A stretch of DNA of 64,000 nucleotides from Sphingomonas sp. IBVSS2. Its GTDB lineage: Bacteria > Pseudomonadota > Alphaproteobacteria > Sphingomonadales > Sphingomonadaceae. Location of the stretch: positions 497,592 to 561,591 of the forward strand of contig NZ_NFUR01000001.1 of the NCBI RefSeq assembly GCF_002127225.1, given 5' to 3'. The position numbers and the translations under genes are program-made. Shown here one piece after another: positions 11,451 through 23,680 of the stretch. Under the pieces are notes generated by a model. The model worked only from the letters and a program-made list of their open reading frames with translations. It was not told the origin of the DNA and did no database searches. The number at the start of each line of letters is the position of its first letter. Position 1 is the stretch's first letter.

Positions 11451-11864
11451 GTGCCACTCCATCCGACCCCGCTCCATCTGACCAAGGTCGCCTTTGGCTG
11501 CGACTCCGTAGACTATCTCGCCCAGCGCCTCGCCGCGCGCGGCGGCACCTGGGGCCTCGCCACCCGCTATCTCCCCAAGCGCCACGAGGAGATCGGCGGG
11601 GAAGGCTCGCTTTTCTGGATCCTCAAGCACCAATTGGTCGGGCGCACGCCGATCGTCGGATTCGGCGAGGCCGAGGGCGGGCGCACCGCGATCCTGATGG
11701 AGCCGCGCCTGATCCTGGTCGCCGCCCGCCCCAAGCGCGCGCATCAGGGCTGGCGGTATCTCGAAGCGAAGGACGCGCCGCCCGATCTAGGCGAAGCGGG
11801 TGCGGGGCTCGACGCACTGCCGCCCGCGCTGATGGGCGAACTGGCCGGGCTGGGGCTGATCTGA
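11451..11864 (+). CDS. DUF1489-family protein
   Basis: A 137-residue protein of a family found mainly in alphaproteobacteria. Recognisable segments are LHLTKVAFGCDSVDYLA, the TRYLPKRHEEI stretch, and the end of the domain MEPRLILVAARPKRAHQGWR. The biochemical role is unknown to me. The GTG at 11451 gives a protein that begins just before the conserved LHLTKVAFG block. It lies 31 bases after mgtE and may be cotranscribed with it. Confidence 0.85.
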   Translation: MPLHPTPLHLTKVAFGCDSVDYLAQRLAARGGTWGLATRYLPKRHEEIGGEGSLFWILKHQLVGRTPIVGFGEAEGGRTAILMEPRLILVAARPKRAHQGWRYLEAKDAPPDLGEAGAGLDALPPALMGELAGLGLI

Positions 11865-11883
11865 GGCGAGCGCGGGACGGCGG

Positions 11884-12552
11884 CTAGTTCACCAGCAGCG
11901 GATAGGCGTTGCGGAACGCCGCGACCTTGGGCTTGTCCCAGCGCACGATATAGGGATGGGTGGGGTTCCGCCAGAAGAAGTCCTGGTGATAGGCCTCGGC
12001 CGGATAGAAGCTGCCGCTCTCCAGTCTGGTCACGATCGGACGGGGAAAGGCCTTTGCCCTGGTCAGCTGCTCGATATAGGCGGCCGCCACCCGGCGCTGC
12101 TCCTCGTCCTGCGGAAAGATCGCGGAGCGATAGGAGGGGCCGCGATCCGGGCCCTGGCGGTTCAACTGCGTCGGATCGTGCGCGACCGAGAAATAGATGC
12201 GCAGCAGCGTGCCGTAGCTGACCTTCCGCGGATCATAGGCGATCCGCACCGCTTCGGCATGGCCGGTCTTCTCGGTCGAGACCTGGGCATAGGTGGCGGT
12301 GCCGGCGGTGCCGCCCGCATAGCCCGACGTCACCGAATGCACGCCCTTCACCGACTGGAAGACGGCTTCCATCCCCCAGAAGCACCCGCCGGCGAGCACC
12401 GCGACCTGCTCGCCCTTGCTCGGCTTCACGTCGAGCGCGGGGACGGGCACCGGCACCGCGCGCTCGACCACCCCGGCGCCCGAAAGCGCGCCGGGCGCAA
12501 GGAACAGCGCGGCTCCGAGAAGCGCGGCAACGGAGAGCGACCATTTGAGCAT
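11884..12552 (-). CDS. msrA: Peptide-methionine (S)-S-oxide reductase, exported form
   Basis: Repairs methionine-S-sulfoxide in oxidised proteins. The catalytic motif GCFWG (residues 56-60, nucleophile Cys57) is followed by SGYAGGTAGTATYAQV and the TGHAEAVRIAYDP segment, all canonical for MsrA. Residues 1-26 form an uncleaved anchor or signal peptide, so the enzyme probably acts in the periplasm. The 222-residue length fits this domain plus leader. It begins 26 bases after the aminotransferase stop on the same strand. Confidence 0.94.
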   Translation of the reverse strand: MLKWSLSVAALLGAALFLAPGALSGAGVVERAVPVPVPALDVKPSKGEQVAVLAGGCFWGMEAVFQSVKGVHSVTSGYAGGTAGTATYAQVSTEKTGHAEAVRIAYDPRKVSYGTLLRIYFSVAHDPTQLNRQGPDRGPSYRSAIFPQDEEQRRVAAAYIEQLTRAKAFPRPIVTRLESGSFYPAEAYHQDFFWRNPTHPYIVRWDKPKVAAFRNAYPLLVN

Positions 12553-12578
12553 GGCCGCAATGTCGGGCTTGTTCGCCC

Positions 12579-15571
<2,993 letters not shown>

Positions 15572-15651
15572 GCCGGCTCCCGCATGCAGCCCCGCGGCTG
15601 CCACGGCAAGCCCGTGTTGCCGCGGCAGGCGGCCGCGCCTATCTCCGCGCC

Positions 15652-16314
15652 ATGTCGAATCCCCCGATGCGCGCCGCGGTGATCCCGGTCACTCCGCTTC
15701 AGCAGAACTGCACGCTCCTGTGGTGTACCGAAACGATGCGCGGCGCCTTTGTCGATCCGGGCGGCGACCTGGAGAAGCTGCGCGCCGCCGCGAAGCAACA
15801 GGCCGTGACCATCGAGAAGATCCTCGTGACGCATGGCCATATCGATCATTGCGGCGCCGCGGGCGAGTTCGCCAAGGAACTGGGCGTGCCGCTGGAGGGA
15901 CCGCACGAAGCGGACCGGTTCTGGATCGCCCGGCTCGACGAGGACGGGCGCACCTACGGCATCCGCGGCACCGTGTTCGAGCCGGATCGCTGGTTGGCCA
16001 ATGGCGACCAGGTGACCGTGGGGAAGCTGACCCTCGATGTCTATCACTGCCCCGGCCACACGCCGGGCCATGTCGTGTTCCACCATCCCGAATCGCAGTT
16101 CGCCTGTGTCGGCGACGTCCTGTTCCAGGGTTCGATCGGCCGCACCGACTTCCCGATGGGCAACCACCAGGACCTGATCGACGCGATCACCGGCCGGCTC
16201 TGGCCGCTCGGCGACGCGACGGTGTTCGTGCCGGGGCACGGGCCGCTCAGCAATTTCGGCCACGAACGGAAGACCAATCCGTTCGTCGCCAATTCGGTGC
16301 TGGCGAAGGCCTAG
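15652..16314 (+). CDS. Metallo-beta-lactamase-fold hydrolase, glyoxalase-II-like
   Basis: A 220-residue metal-dependent hydrolase. The metal-binding motif T-H-G-H-I-D-H (about residues 60-66) matches H-x-H-x-D-H. Further ligands appear in CPGHTPGH (about 130-137), GDVLFQGSIGRTDFP and PGHGPLSNFGHE. The compact length and these motifs match YcbL/GloC-type enzymes, which hydrolyse S-lactoylglutathione or related thioesters. The true substrate is unproven. It is divergent from the PabBC gene and converges on the MAPEG gene, sharing a CTAG stop overlap (16311-16314). Confidence 0.88.
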   Translation: MSNPPMRAAVIPVTPLQQNCTLLWCTETMRGAFVDPGGDLEKLRAAAKQQAVTIEKILVTHGHIDHCGAAGEFAKELGVPLEGPHEADRFWIARLDEDGRTYGIRGTVFEPDRWLANGDQVTVGKLTLDVYHCPGHTPGHVVFHHPESQFACVGDVLFQGSIGRTDFPMGNHQDLIDAITGRLWPLGDATVFVPGHGPLSNFGHERKTNPFVANSVLAKA

Positions 16315-16739
16315 CCCTTCGGTCCGATCTTGAAGACCGTGGCGGGCGCCGCACGGTACTGGCTGCCGAGATAGATGCCATAGGCGGCGAGGCCGAGCAT
16401 CGTCAGCATGGTGAGCGCGATGCCGATGCGGCGGCCCAGGCCCCAGCCGTCCATGCCGAAGGCGTGGAGGACGCGGCCGAGGATCAGCGCCGCGCCGACG
16501 CCCCACAGCCAGATGCTGGTCCCCGCCGCCAGTTCGACCAGCGCGAGCAGGACGAGGATCAGCGGCACATATTCGGCGAAGTTCAGTTGCGCGCGCATGC
16601 GGCGGACCAGCCGATCGTCGCCGCCATCGCCGATGAAGATTTTCTCGGACATGCGGAGCCTGCCGATTCGCAGGCCCAGCCAGAAATTGACCACGGCGGC
16701 GGCGCCGGCGGTGCAGAGCGTCACGGGAAGAATGAGCAT
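16311..16739 (-). CDS. MAPEG-family membrane protein
   Basis: A 142-residue protein with four hydrophobic helices. The polar stretch RRMRAQLNFAEYVPL after the first loop is the signature of the MAPEG family (membrane proteins of eicosanoid and glutathione metabolism), where these Arg, Asn and Glu residues contact glutathione. The bacterial substrate is unknown. The ATG at 16739 is chosen over an upstream one because it begins at the first transmembrane helix and has GAGGGG ten bases before it. It converges on a glyoxalase-II-like gene, and both could relate to glutathione metabolism, but this is inference. Confidence 0.82.
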   Translation of the reverse strand: MLILPVTLCTAGAAAVVNFWLGLRIGRLRMSEKIFIGDGGDDRLVRRMRAQLNFAEYVPLILVLLALVELAAGTSIWLWGVGAALILGRVLHAFGMDGWGLGRRIGIALTMLTMLGLAAYGIYLGSQYRAAPATVFKIGPKG

Positions 16740-16926
16740 ATAGAAGAGTCCCCTCCAGAGGCTTCCTCCTACACTCCCTTGCTTCCCCTGCAAGAATCGC
16801 TATACGCGCGCACTCGCTTTCGTGACCGTCCGCTGGTCCGGCGAGCGCCGGATCTTCCGTCGCTTGCCCGCTGGGCCATGCGGGCGTATCGCGATTTTGA
16901 CTTTGGTTTCGTTAGAAGGTGCCGAA

Positions 16927-17106
16927 ATGGCCGTTCCCAAGAGAAAGACTACGCCGTCGCGGCGTGGCATGCGTCGCGCTCACGACGCTCTGACGCCCCA
17001 GGCGTTCCAGGAGTGCCCGAACTGTGGCGAGCTGAAGCGTCCGCACGTGCTGTGCGGTTCGTGCGGCCACTATAACGGCCGCGAGATCGTTTCGGCCGAA
17101 GACTGA
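16927..17106 (+). CDS. rpmF: 50S ribosomal protein L32
   Basis: A 59-residue ribosomal protein beginning [19 protein letters not shown], the invariant start of L32. The four-cysteine knuckle is present as CPNCGE and [12 protein letters not shown]. An AGAAGG ribosome-binding site lies seven bases upstream of the ATG. It heads the conserved rpmF-plsX-fabH cluster that links ribosome and phospholipid synthesis. Confidence 0.97.
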   Translation: MAVPKRKTTPSRRGMRRAHDALTPQAFQECPNCGELKRPHVLCGSCGHYNGREIVSAED

Positions 17107-17146
17107 TCGGCAACGATTGGGCCGAATCGCGCGGGGGCATGCGGGT

Positions 17147-18178
17147 ATGACGAATTCCTCTCGAATCGCCGTCGATGCGATGGGCGGTGACGAGGGAATT
17201 GCGGTCATGCTCGCCGGTGTCGCCCGCGCGCGCCGCCGGTTCGAAGGCATGGAGTTCATCCTCGTCGGAGACGAGGCGCAGATCCGCGAGGGTCTGAAGA
17301 ACCACCCGAACCTGACGGCCGCCTCCGAAATCGTCCATGCACCGGACGTCGTCGCCTCGGAAGAGAAGCCGAGCGCGGCGATTCGGCGTGCCAAGACCAC
17401 GTCGATGGGGATCGCCATCGACCTGGTGAAGAAGGGGCAGGCCGGCGCGGCCGTCTCCTCGGGCAATACCGGCGCGCTGATGGCGATGGCCAAGCTGTCG
17501 CTGCGGACCATGCCCGGAATCGATCGCCCCGCGCTCGCGGCGCTGATGCCGACGCTGGGCGAGAACGACACGGTGATGCTCGATCTCGGCGCCAACACCG
17601 AGGTCGATGCGCGCAACCTCGTCCAGTTCGCGGTGATGGGCGCCGCTTATGCGCGCACCGCGCTCGACCTGGAGAATCCCCGCGTCGCGCTGCTCAACAT
17701 CGGCACCGAAGAAATGAAGGGCACCGACTCGATCCGCGAAGCCGCGGCCGAGCTGCGCGCCGCCGAGCATCTGCGCCTCGATTTCCGCGGCTTCATCGAG
17801 GGCAACAAGCTCTCGCGCGGCGATGTCGACGTGATCGTGTGCGACGGCTTCTCGGGCAATATCGCGTTGAAGACGGTGGAGGGTACCGCACGGTTCGTGG
17901 CGGACCTGCTCAAGCGCGCCTTCTCCAGCTCGACTCGCTCGAAGATCGGCTTCCTGATCTCCAGGCCGGCGACCGAGCTGCTGCGCACGCATCTCGATCC
18001 CAACAACCATAATGGCGCCGTCTTCCTCGGCCTCAACGGCATCGTCGTGAAGAGCCATGGCAGCGCCAACGAACTCGGCGTCGACACCGCGATCGGCTTC
18101 GCGGCCAAGATGCTGCGCGACGATCTCAATCGCCGCATCGCCGAGGACCTCGGGAACTTCGAAGCAAAGGCGGCGTAG
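17147..18178 (+). CDS. plsX: Phosphate acyltransferase PlsX
   Basis: Converts acyl-ACP to acyl-phosphate, the donor for the first step of phospholipid synthesis, at the inner face of the membrane. The 343-residue protein starts with [14 protein letters not shown], the universal PlsX signature, and has [16 protein letters not shown] near 100 and [14 protein letters not shown] near 240. The ATG at 17147 puts the signature close to the N terminus; an upstream in-frame ATG at 17117 would add ten unconserved residues. It lies between rpmF (40 bases) and fabH (10 bases). Confidence 0.96.
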   Translation: MTNSSRIAVDAMGGDEGIAVMLAGVARARRRFEGMEFILVGDEAQIREGLKNHPNLTAASEIVHAPDVVASEEKPSAAIRRAKTTSMGIAIDLVKKGQAGAAVSSGNTGALMAMAKLSLRTMPGIDRPALAALMPTLGENDTVMLDLGANTEVDARNLVQFAVMGAAYARTALDLENPRVALLNIGTEEMKGTDSIREAAAELRAAEHLRLDFRGFIEGNKLSRGDVDVIVCDGFSGNIALKTVEGTARFVADLLKRAFSSSTRSKIGFLISRPATELLRTHLDPNNHNGAVFLGLNGIVVKSHGSANELGVDTAIGFAAKMLRDDLNRRIAEDLGNFEAKAA

Positions 18179-18188
18179 ACACCTCAAG

Positions 18189-19160
18189 ATGACCCTGCGT
18201 TCCGTCATCATCGGCACTGGTTCCGCCCTGCCGCCCCGCCGCGTTTCCAACGCCGAACTCGCCCAGGAAGTGGACACGAGCGACGAGTGGATCGTCGAGC
18301 GCACGGGCATCCGCTTCCGGCACATCGCGGGGCCCGACGAGACCACCGGCACGCTGGCGGCCGAGGCGAGCAAGGCCGCGCTGGCCAATGCCGGCATCGC
18401 CGCCGCGGATATCGACCTGATCGTGCTCGCCACCGCGACGCCCGACCAGACCTTCCCGGCGACCGCCACCAAGGTGCAGGCCGCGCTCGGCATCCAGGAC
18501 TGCGTGGCGTTCGACGTCGCCGCGGTCTGCTCGGGCTTCCTCTACGCCGTGCAGGTCGCCGATTCGATGCTGCGCGCGGGCGTCCACAAGCGGGCGCTGG
18601 TGATCGGCGCCGAAACGTTCAGCCGTATCCTCGACTGGGAGGACCGCGCGACCTGCGTGCTGTTCGGCGACGGTGCCGGCGCGATCGTGCTCGAGGCACA
18701 GGATCCGGCCGATGCCGGCGAGCGCGGGATCCTCTCGACCAGATTGCACGCGGACGGCCGCTACAACGAGCTGCTCTATGTCGATGGCGGCCCCTCCACC
18801 ACCCAGACCGTCGGCAAGCTGCGCATGAAGGGCCGCGAGGTGTTCCGCCACGCCGTGGTCAACCTCGCCTCGGTGATGCAGGAATCGCTCGCCGCCGCCG
18901 GGCTCCAGCCCGGCGACGTCGACTGGGTGGTGCCGCACCAGGCCAATGCCCGCATCCTCGACGCGACGGCCCGCAAGCTCGACCTTCCGGCCGAGAAGGT
19001 GATCGTCACCGTCGACCAGCATGCCAACACCTCCGCCGCTTCGGTGCCGCTCGCGCTGGACACCGCGGTGCGCGACGGCCGCATCCGCCGGGGAGACCTG
19101 CTGGTGCTGGAGGCGATGGGCGGCGGCTTCACCTGGGGCGCCGCAGTGGTGCGTTTCTGA
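18189..19160 (+). CDS. fabH: 3-oxoacyl-ACP synthase III
   Basis: Starts type II fatty acid synthesis by condensing acetyl-CoA with malonyl-ACP. The 323-residue thiolase-fold protein has the nucleophile in [10 protein letters not shown] (Cys114), the His of VPHQANARI (about 250) and the Asn of [10 protein letters not shown] (about 280), completing the Cys-His-Asn triad. [10 protein letters not shown] near residue 40 is the CoA-binding region. It begins ten bases after plsX and is probably cotranscribed with it. Confidence 0.96.
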   Translation: MTLRSVIIGTGSALPPRRVSNAELAQEVDTSDEWIVERTGIRFRHIAGPDETTGTLAAEASKAALANAGIAAADIDLIVLATATPDQTFPATATKVQAALGIQDCVAFDVAAVCSGFLYAVQVADSMLRAGVHKRALVIGAETFSRILDWEDRATCVLFGDGAGAIVLEAQDPADAGERGILSTRLHADGRYNELLYVDGGPSTTQTVGKLRMKGREVFRHAVVNLASVMQESLAAAGLQPGDVDWVVPHQANARILDATARKLDLPAEKVIVTVDQHANTSAASVPLALDTAVRDGRIRRGDLLVLEAMGGGFTWGAAVVRF

Positions 19161-19212
19161 TAGCTGCGAAAAAACGAAGATAATCGTTCCGGAGCCTCAA
19201 TGTTCCCGTTTG

Positions 19213-19250
19213 CTGTGTCGAAACAATCTGATACGACCGACTCGACACAG
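19213..19250. promoter_or_regulatory. Inverted repeat upstream of ihfA, possible operator
   Basis: A perfect 9-bp inverted repeat, CTGTGTCGA (19213-19221) and TCGACACAG (19242-19250), with a 20-base AT-richer spacer. It sits 25-62 bases before the ihfA ATG in the only sizeable gap of the plsX-fabH-ihfA-merR block. No T-tract follows, so an operator or mRNA leader stem is more likely than a terminator. Confidence 0.45.
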
Positions 19251-19274
19251 TAGAACGCAAGGGGGAGTTGCCGC

Positions 19275-19574
19275 ATGATGGCTGCGGGCACGCTGACCAG
19301 GGCCGATCTTGCCGAATCGCTGCATCGCGAGGTGGGTCTTTCGCGCGCCGACGCCGCGCGGCTGGTCGAGCAGATCCTGAGCCATATGTGCGAGGCGCTG
19401 GCCAAGGGCGAGAACGTGAAGATCTCCGGCTTCGGCAGCTTCATCCTGCGCGACAAGGGCGAGCGCGTGGGCCGCAATCCCAAGACCGGCGTCGAGGTGC
19501 CGATCGCGCCCCGCCGGGTGCTGACTTTCCGAGCAAGCCAGATGATGCGCGACCGCATCGTCTCGGCCGGCTGA
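19275..19574 (+). CDS. ihfA: Integration host factor subunit alpha
   Basis: A 99-residue DNA-bending protein of the HU/IHF family. The beta-arm region reads [20 protein letters not shown] with [13 protein letters not shown], which matches IHF-alpha rather than HU. It acts as a heterodimer with IhfB in nucleoid organisation, replication and transcription. Two adjacent ATG codons (19275 and 19278) follow a GGGGGAG ribosome-binding site. It precedes a MerR-type regulator, the usual order in alphaproteobacteria. Confidence 0.95.
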   Translation: MMAAGTLTRADLAESLHREVGLSRADAARLVEQILSHMCEALAKGENVKISGFGSFILRDKGERVGRNPKTGVEVPIAPRRVLTFRASQMMRDRIVSAG

Positions 19575-19585
19575 GGGAAGCCGGA

Positions 19586-19951
19586 ATGCCGGGGGCCGAG
19601 AAGGCTGCTGGCGCGCTGAGGACGATAGGGGAGCTTGCCCAGGAGATCGGGCGCCCCCAGCACATCCTGAGATATTGGGAAACCCGCTTCCCCCAGCTGC
19701 GCCCCCTCACCCGGGCGGGCAATCGGCGCTATTATCGCGCCGAGGACGTGGCGCTGGTGCGGCGGATCCACGACCTGCTCTCCAACCATGGCTACACCAT
19801 CCGCGGCGTGCAGAAGCTGCTCGCGGCCGAGAAGGGCAGCCGCGCCGCGCGCGCGGCGGCGGGAACCAGCCCGGGCGTGGGCGGCGGAGACAAGCGGGGC
19901 CTGAAGACCGTCCGCGATTCGCTCGCCCGGGCGCTGGACGAGGACAGCTGA
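19586..19951 (+). CDS. MerR-family transcriptional regulator
   Basis: A 121-residue protein with an N-terminal MerR winged helix: LRTIGELAQEIGRPQHILRY, WETRFPQLRPL, and GNRRYYRAEDVALVRRIHDLL. The C-terminal part has the VQKLLAAEKG end of the domain and a low-complexity tail, with no cysteine sensor motif, so the ligand is unknown. It sits 11 bases after ihfA. This ihfA-merR pair is common in alphaproteobacteria, which supports the call but does not give a target. Confidence 0.92.
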   Translation: MPGAEKAAGALRTIGELAQEIGRPQHILRYWETRFPQLRPLTRAGNRRYYRAEDVALVRRIHDLLSNHGYTIRGVQKLLAAEKGSRAARAAAGTSPGVGGGDKRGLKTVRDSLARALDEDS

Positions 19952-20072
19952 GCGCTGCACCCGGCGCCCCCAAGCTTCAGCTGAATCCCCCGGAGCGAAG
20001 GAGCCGTGCCGGTTCCATCCGCACCGATCTATTTGCGGAGGGCAGGCGAAACGGGTCCGCACTTTCGCGGGG

Positions 20073-20121
20073 ATGATGGTTCAGAATATGGGGCCCCACC
20101 CGGAAGCCTCCGAACCACCAT
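20073..20121. other. Structured inverted repeat in a convergent intergenic gap
   Basis: ATGATGGTTC (20073-20082) pairs with GAACCACCAT (20112-20121) with one mismatch, around a 29-base interior that contains the palindrome TGGGGCCCCA (20089-20098). It lies between the convergent merR and sixA genes. No poly-T follows on either strand, and it does not fold as a tRNA. It may be a weak bidirectional terminator or an unclassified structured element. Confidence 0.35.
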
Positions 20122-20133
20122 GCCGATGGCGGC

Positions 20134-20667
20134 CTATTTGTAGTCCGGCCCCAGCGTGGGATCGAGGTCACGGGGACGCGTGAAGCGTACCAGTTCGCCC
20201 TTGCCCGGCTTCACATCGGCCCAATGCGCCACATCGAAGCGCATCTCCGCCAGGCTCGCCGTGGGAAACTTCATCGCAACCGAAGCGCGCAGCGCATTCG
20301 CGCCCGCCAGCAGCAGCACCAGCTCTTCCAGTCCGGGATTATGCCCCGAGAACAGCACCCGGCCGGCCCCATCGGGCAGCTCGTGCACCAGATCGAGCAG
20401 CGTGGCGGCCGAAGCAAGGTAGAGCCGCTGGTCCCAATGCGGCGCCAGCTCGCAACCATAGCCGGTGGCGACCTGGGCCAGCGTCTCGACCACGCGCACA
20501 GCGGGCGAAGCGAGGACGTGATCGAACTCCAGCCCCTCGGCCTTGAGGTGCCGCCCCATCATCGCGGCGGCGCGCTGTCCCTTGGGATTGAGCGGCCGAT
20601 CGAAATCGCGCGCGACCGGATCGTCCCATCCCGACTTGGCGTGGCGCAGCAGCGTGAGCGTCTTCAT
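20134..20667 (-). CDS. SixA-like histidine phosphatase
   Basis: A 177-residue protein of the phosphoglycerate-mutase-like histidine phosphatase superfamily. The catalytic His lies in TLLRHAKSGWDDP (LRHAKS at residues 6-11), and the second His in LFSGHNPGLEEL. These match SixA, which removes phosphate from phosphohistidine in signalling proteins. It begins 11 bases after the DinG-like gene, so the two probably share a transcript. The natural target is not evident, although ptsN, a phosphohistidine protein gene, lies elsewhere in the window. Confidence 0.88.
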   Translation of the reverse strand: MKTLTLLRHAKSGWDDPVARDFDRPLNPKGQRAAAMMGRHLKAEGLEFDHVLASPAVRVVETLAQVATGYGCELAPHWDQRLYLASAATLLDLVHELPDGAGRVLFSGHNPGLEELVLLLAGANALRASVAMKFPTASLAEMRFDVAHWADVKPGKGELVRFTRPRDLDPTLGPDYK

Positions 20668-20678
20668 GGAATCCCCGG

Positions 20679-23378
20679 TCAGGCGTTCGCGGGGGCCTCT
20701 TGCCCCAGCTTGGCGGCCAAGGAAAGCCGCACGCGTTCGACTGCCTGATCAAGCGTGACGCGCGTCACCCGCGTGCCTGCCGGAAAGGCGTCGAGCAGGC
20801 GCGAGGGGCTGGCGGCGGAGAGCAGCACGAAGGTGCCGCGATCGTCGGCGCGGCGAATCAGCCGACCGAATGCCTGGGCGAGTCGCGCCCGGACGAGCCG
20901 GTCGTCATAGGCGGTGCCGCCCCCGGCCAGCCGCCGCGCGGCATGGAGCACGGTCGGCTTGGGCCAGGGAATGCCCTCCATCACCACCAGCCGCAGCGAA
21001 TCGCCCGGCACGTCCACCCCGTCCCGCAGCGCATCGGTGCCGAGCAGCGAGGCGCGCGGATCGTCGCGGAAGATGTCGACGAGCGTACCGGTGTCGATCG
21101 GATCGACATGCTGGGCAAGCAGCGGCAGCCCCTCGCGCGCCAGCCGGTCGGCGATTCGCGCATGGACGGCACGCAGCCGCCGGATCGCCGTGAACAGCCC
21201 CAGCGTGCCACCCTCGGCCGCGAGTGCCAGCCGGGCATAGGCATTGGCCAGCGCGGGCATGTCGCCGCGCTTCACGTCGGTGACGATCAGCACCTCGGCC
21301 TGCTCGGCATAGTTGAACGGGCTCGCCGCCTCGAAACGCTGGGCGGGGCGCATGAGATGGACGGCGCCCGACCGTGCCTCCGCCACCTCCCAGTCGCCGC
21401 CGGCACGCAGGGTCGCCGACGTGACCAGCGCGCCATGCGCCTGCTTGAGCACCGTCTCGGCAAAGGGCTTGGAAGGATCGAGCCAATGGCGATGGAGCCC
21501 GACATCATATTCGCGCCCCTCGACTCGATCGACCGCGAGCCAATCGACGAAGGCCGGATCGGCCGGGCCGCCGATCCGCGCGATCAGCGCTAGCCAGGCG
21601 CCCACCGTATCGGCGCGCCAGCCGAGCGAGGCGACGGCGCCTTCGATCCGGGCACGGGCCGGGCCGTCCATCCAGTCGGGCGCCTCGGTCAGCACCGCTT
21701 CGAGCCGGCGGCCGAGATGGACGAGCGGGCGGAGCAGCGCGTCGAGCGCCTCGCCGGCGGGGCCGGCCGCCTCGACCAGGGCGGCATCGGGCTCGGCCAG
21801 CTCGGTCTCCAGCCCATAGCCGGCTTCGGCGGCGCCATTGACGTCGCGGGCATAGACCAGCCCGCGCACCGCGGCGAGGAGATGCTCGACCGGGCCGAAG
21901 GGCTCGCCTTCGTTCAGGCGCTGGAGCCAGCCGTCGCTCGGCAGCGCACGGGCGGCATCCACGGCTTCGGCGATCGCCCGGCCGCCCTCCTCGTCATAGC
22001 TGGCGACGTCCGAGAGGCGCGCCGCCAAGCCCCGGCGGCGGCCCCTCGAACCCGATTCGGGACCCGTCACCCAGCGACGGATCTCGATCGCTTCCTGCCC
22101 GGTGAGCGCGGCGGCGAACATCGCATCGGCCGCATCGAACAGGTGATGCCCCTCGTCGAACACATAGCGGGTGGGGCGATTCGCCGTCTCTCGGCCGCGC
22201 GCCGCATTGACCATCACCAGCGCATGGTTGGCGATGACGATATCCGCATCCGCCGAGGCGCGGGCGGCACGTTCGATGAAGCATTTCCGATAATGCGGGC
22301 AGCCGGCATAGATGCACTCGCCGCGCCGATCGGTGAGCGCCGTCGAGCCGTTGCGGCGGAACAGGGTGGGGAGCCAGCCGGGCAGGTCGCCGCCGATCAT
22401 GTCGCCATCCGCGGTATAGGCGGCCCAGCGCGCCACCAGCTGCGCCAGGATCGCCGCCCGGCCAGCAAATCCGCCTTGCAGCGCGTCCTCCAGGTTGAGC
22501 AGGCAGGCATAGTTCTCGCGCCCCTTGCGCGTGACGATCTTCCTCCTGCGCAGCTCGGGATCGGGGACGAGCCGCTCGCCCTCATGGCCGAGCTGGCGTT
22601 GCAGCGCCTTGGTGAAGGTCGACACCCACACTGCGCCCCCCGCCTGCTCGGCCCAGAGCGAGGCGGGCGCGAGATAGCCAAGCGTCTTGCCGATGCCGGT
22701 GCCCGCCTCGGCCAGGACCAGATTGGGCGATTCGCGCATGTCGCGCGGGGCGAAGGCACCCGCCGCGGCGGCGGCATAGTCGCGCTGGCCCTGGCGGCGC
22801 TCGGCGGCGCTGCCGGTGAGGCGGGCAAGGCGCTCGGCGACATCCGCATCGCTCAGCGTCACGATGCGCGGCGGCACGCGCGGAGGCTGCTCGTTCCATT
22901 CGGGCAGCCTCGAGAAGAGCCAGCGCTCGGCACGCTCGGGCTTGGCGATCGCCTGGGAGACGATGGGCGCCCAGGGCCAGCGCAGGCGGAACAGCGACTG
23001 CGCCGCATGCCATGCGCCCTCGCGCTCGGGCCAGTCCCCCTCGGCGATCGCGAGCAGGGCCTGGGCCGCCCGGCGCAGGAACGGCGCGACCTCCGCATCG
23101 CTCGCAGGCGCTTCGAGCCCGGTGGCGCGGGCGAGCCCCTTGGGCGTCGGCACCATGAAGCGGGCGGGACGGAGAAAGGCGAACAGCTCGAGCAGGTCGA
23201 GGCCGGAAAGCTCCGCATAGCCGAGCCGCTGCCCGACCAGCGGCGCATTGAGCAGGACCACCGGCGTGTCCGCCGCGAGCCGGATCGCCTCGCCCCGGCT
23301 CATGGCACGGCATTCGCCCTCGGGCGTGGCGAGCCAGACGCCGCCATGGCTGGCGTGGAGGGCGGGATAGGGCAGCAT
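20679..23378 (-). CDS. DinG-like ATP-dependent DNA helicase
   Basis: An 899-residue superfamily 2 helicase of the XPD/DinG type. Walker A is in VLAEAGTGIGKTLGYLAP (about residue 220). Four Fe-S cysteines are visible as NYACLLN, then ECIYAGC and HYRKC. The DEAH-type box reads YVFDEGHHLFD. The C-terminal half carries LVTSATLRAGGDW and a QAFGRLIRRADDRG motif VI. The first 200 residues resemble the remnant of an N-terminal domain without clear catalytic residues. The ATG at 23378 removes an unsupported GC-rich extension. Likely role: unwinding of DNA or R-loops during repair and replication. Confidence 0.92.
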   Translation of the reverse strand: MLPYPALHASHGGVWLATPEGECRAMSRGEAIRLAADTPVVLLNAPLVGQRLGYAELSGLDLLELFAFLRPARFMVPTPKGLARATGLEAPASDAEVAPFLRRAAQALLAIAEGDWPEREGAWHAAQSLFRLRWPWAPIVSQAIAKPERAERWLFSRLPEWNEQPPRVPPRIVTLSDADVAERLARLTGSAAERRQGQRDYAAAAAGAFAPRDMRESPNLVLAEAGTGIGKTLGYLAPASLWAEQAGGAVWVSTFTKALQRQLGHEGERLVPDPELRRRKIVTRKGRENYACLLNLEDALQGGFAGRAAILAQLVARWAAYTADGDMIGGDLPGWLPTLFRRNGSTALTDRRGECIYAGCPHYRKCFIERAARASADADIVIANHALVMVNAARGRETANRPTRYVFDEGHHLFDAADAMFAAALTGQEAIEIRRWVTGPESGSRGRRRGLAARLSDVASYDEEGGRAIAEAVDAARALPSDGWLQRLNEGEPFGPVEHLLAAVRGLVYARDVNGAAEAGYGLETELAEPDAALVEAAGPAGEALDALLRPLVHLGRRLEAVLTEAPDWMDGPARARIEGAVASLGWRADTVGAWLALIARIGGPADPAFVDWLAVDRVEGREYDVGLHRHWLDPSKPFAETVLKQAHGALVTSATLRAGGDWEVAEARSGAVHLMRPAQRFEAASPFNYAEQAEVLIVTDVKRGDMPALANAYARLALAAEGGTLGLFTAIRRLRAVHARIADRLAREGLPLLAQHVDPIDTGTLVDIFRDDPRASLLGTDALRDGVDVPGDSLRLVVMEGIPWPKPTVLHAARRLAGGGTAYDDRLVRARLAQAFGRLIRRADDRGTFVLLSAASPSRLLDAFPAGTRVTRVTLDQAVERVRLSLAAKLGQEAPANA

Positions 23379-23680
23379 GTACGCCTTTCGTTCCCTTCCT
23401 CCTAGCGCCAGCCGGGGCGCAAAGTGAAGGGCCTTGCCCGGAAACATTTCACCTTGCGGTGCCGTCCCGGCCGGCAGCGCCCCGGCGGCATGTCTTCGGA
23501 GCTTCTCGGCCGGGCGCATCGATCGGCTGCGAATTATCGCGCGATCAGTTCCATATGGGACTGAGTCCGGCCGCCGACGTTCGCCTAATGCTCCGGCGAG
23601 TCGCACCCGCCCAAGGCCCCGCGCCGGGCGGCCCCAGAAAAGAAAAGATCCGTACATCCTTTCCCACGGGGAGAATTCTC
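23379..23680. other. Intergenic region between the divergent DinG-like and aerolysin-like genes
   Basis: About 300 bases with no convincing gene. It contains an AT-richer patch near 23530-23555 that could hold promoters for either neighbour, and the GGGGAG ribosome-binding site (23668-23673) of the plus-strand gene. An open frame crosses it but shows no conserved protein features. No repeat or hairpin stands out. Confidence 0.5.

Noticed and set aside
9905..11485. Upstream extension of the cyclophilin frame across mgtE
   Set aside because: A GTG with an ideal AGGAG site at 9904 starts the cyclophilin, and the extension is antisense to mgtE.
20073..20121. tRNA gene near sixA (GGTTC followed later by GAACC)
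   Set aside because: No acceptor, D and anticodon arms with correct spacing can be formed, and no CCA end is in place.
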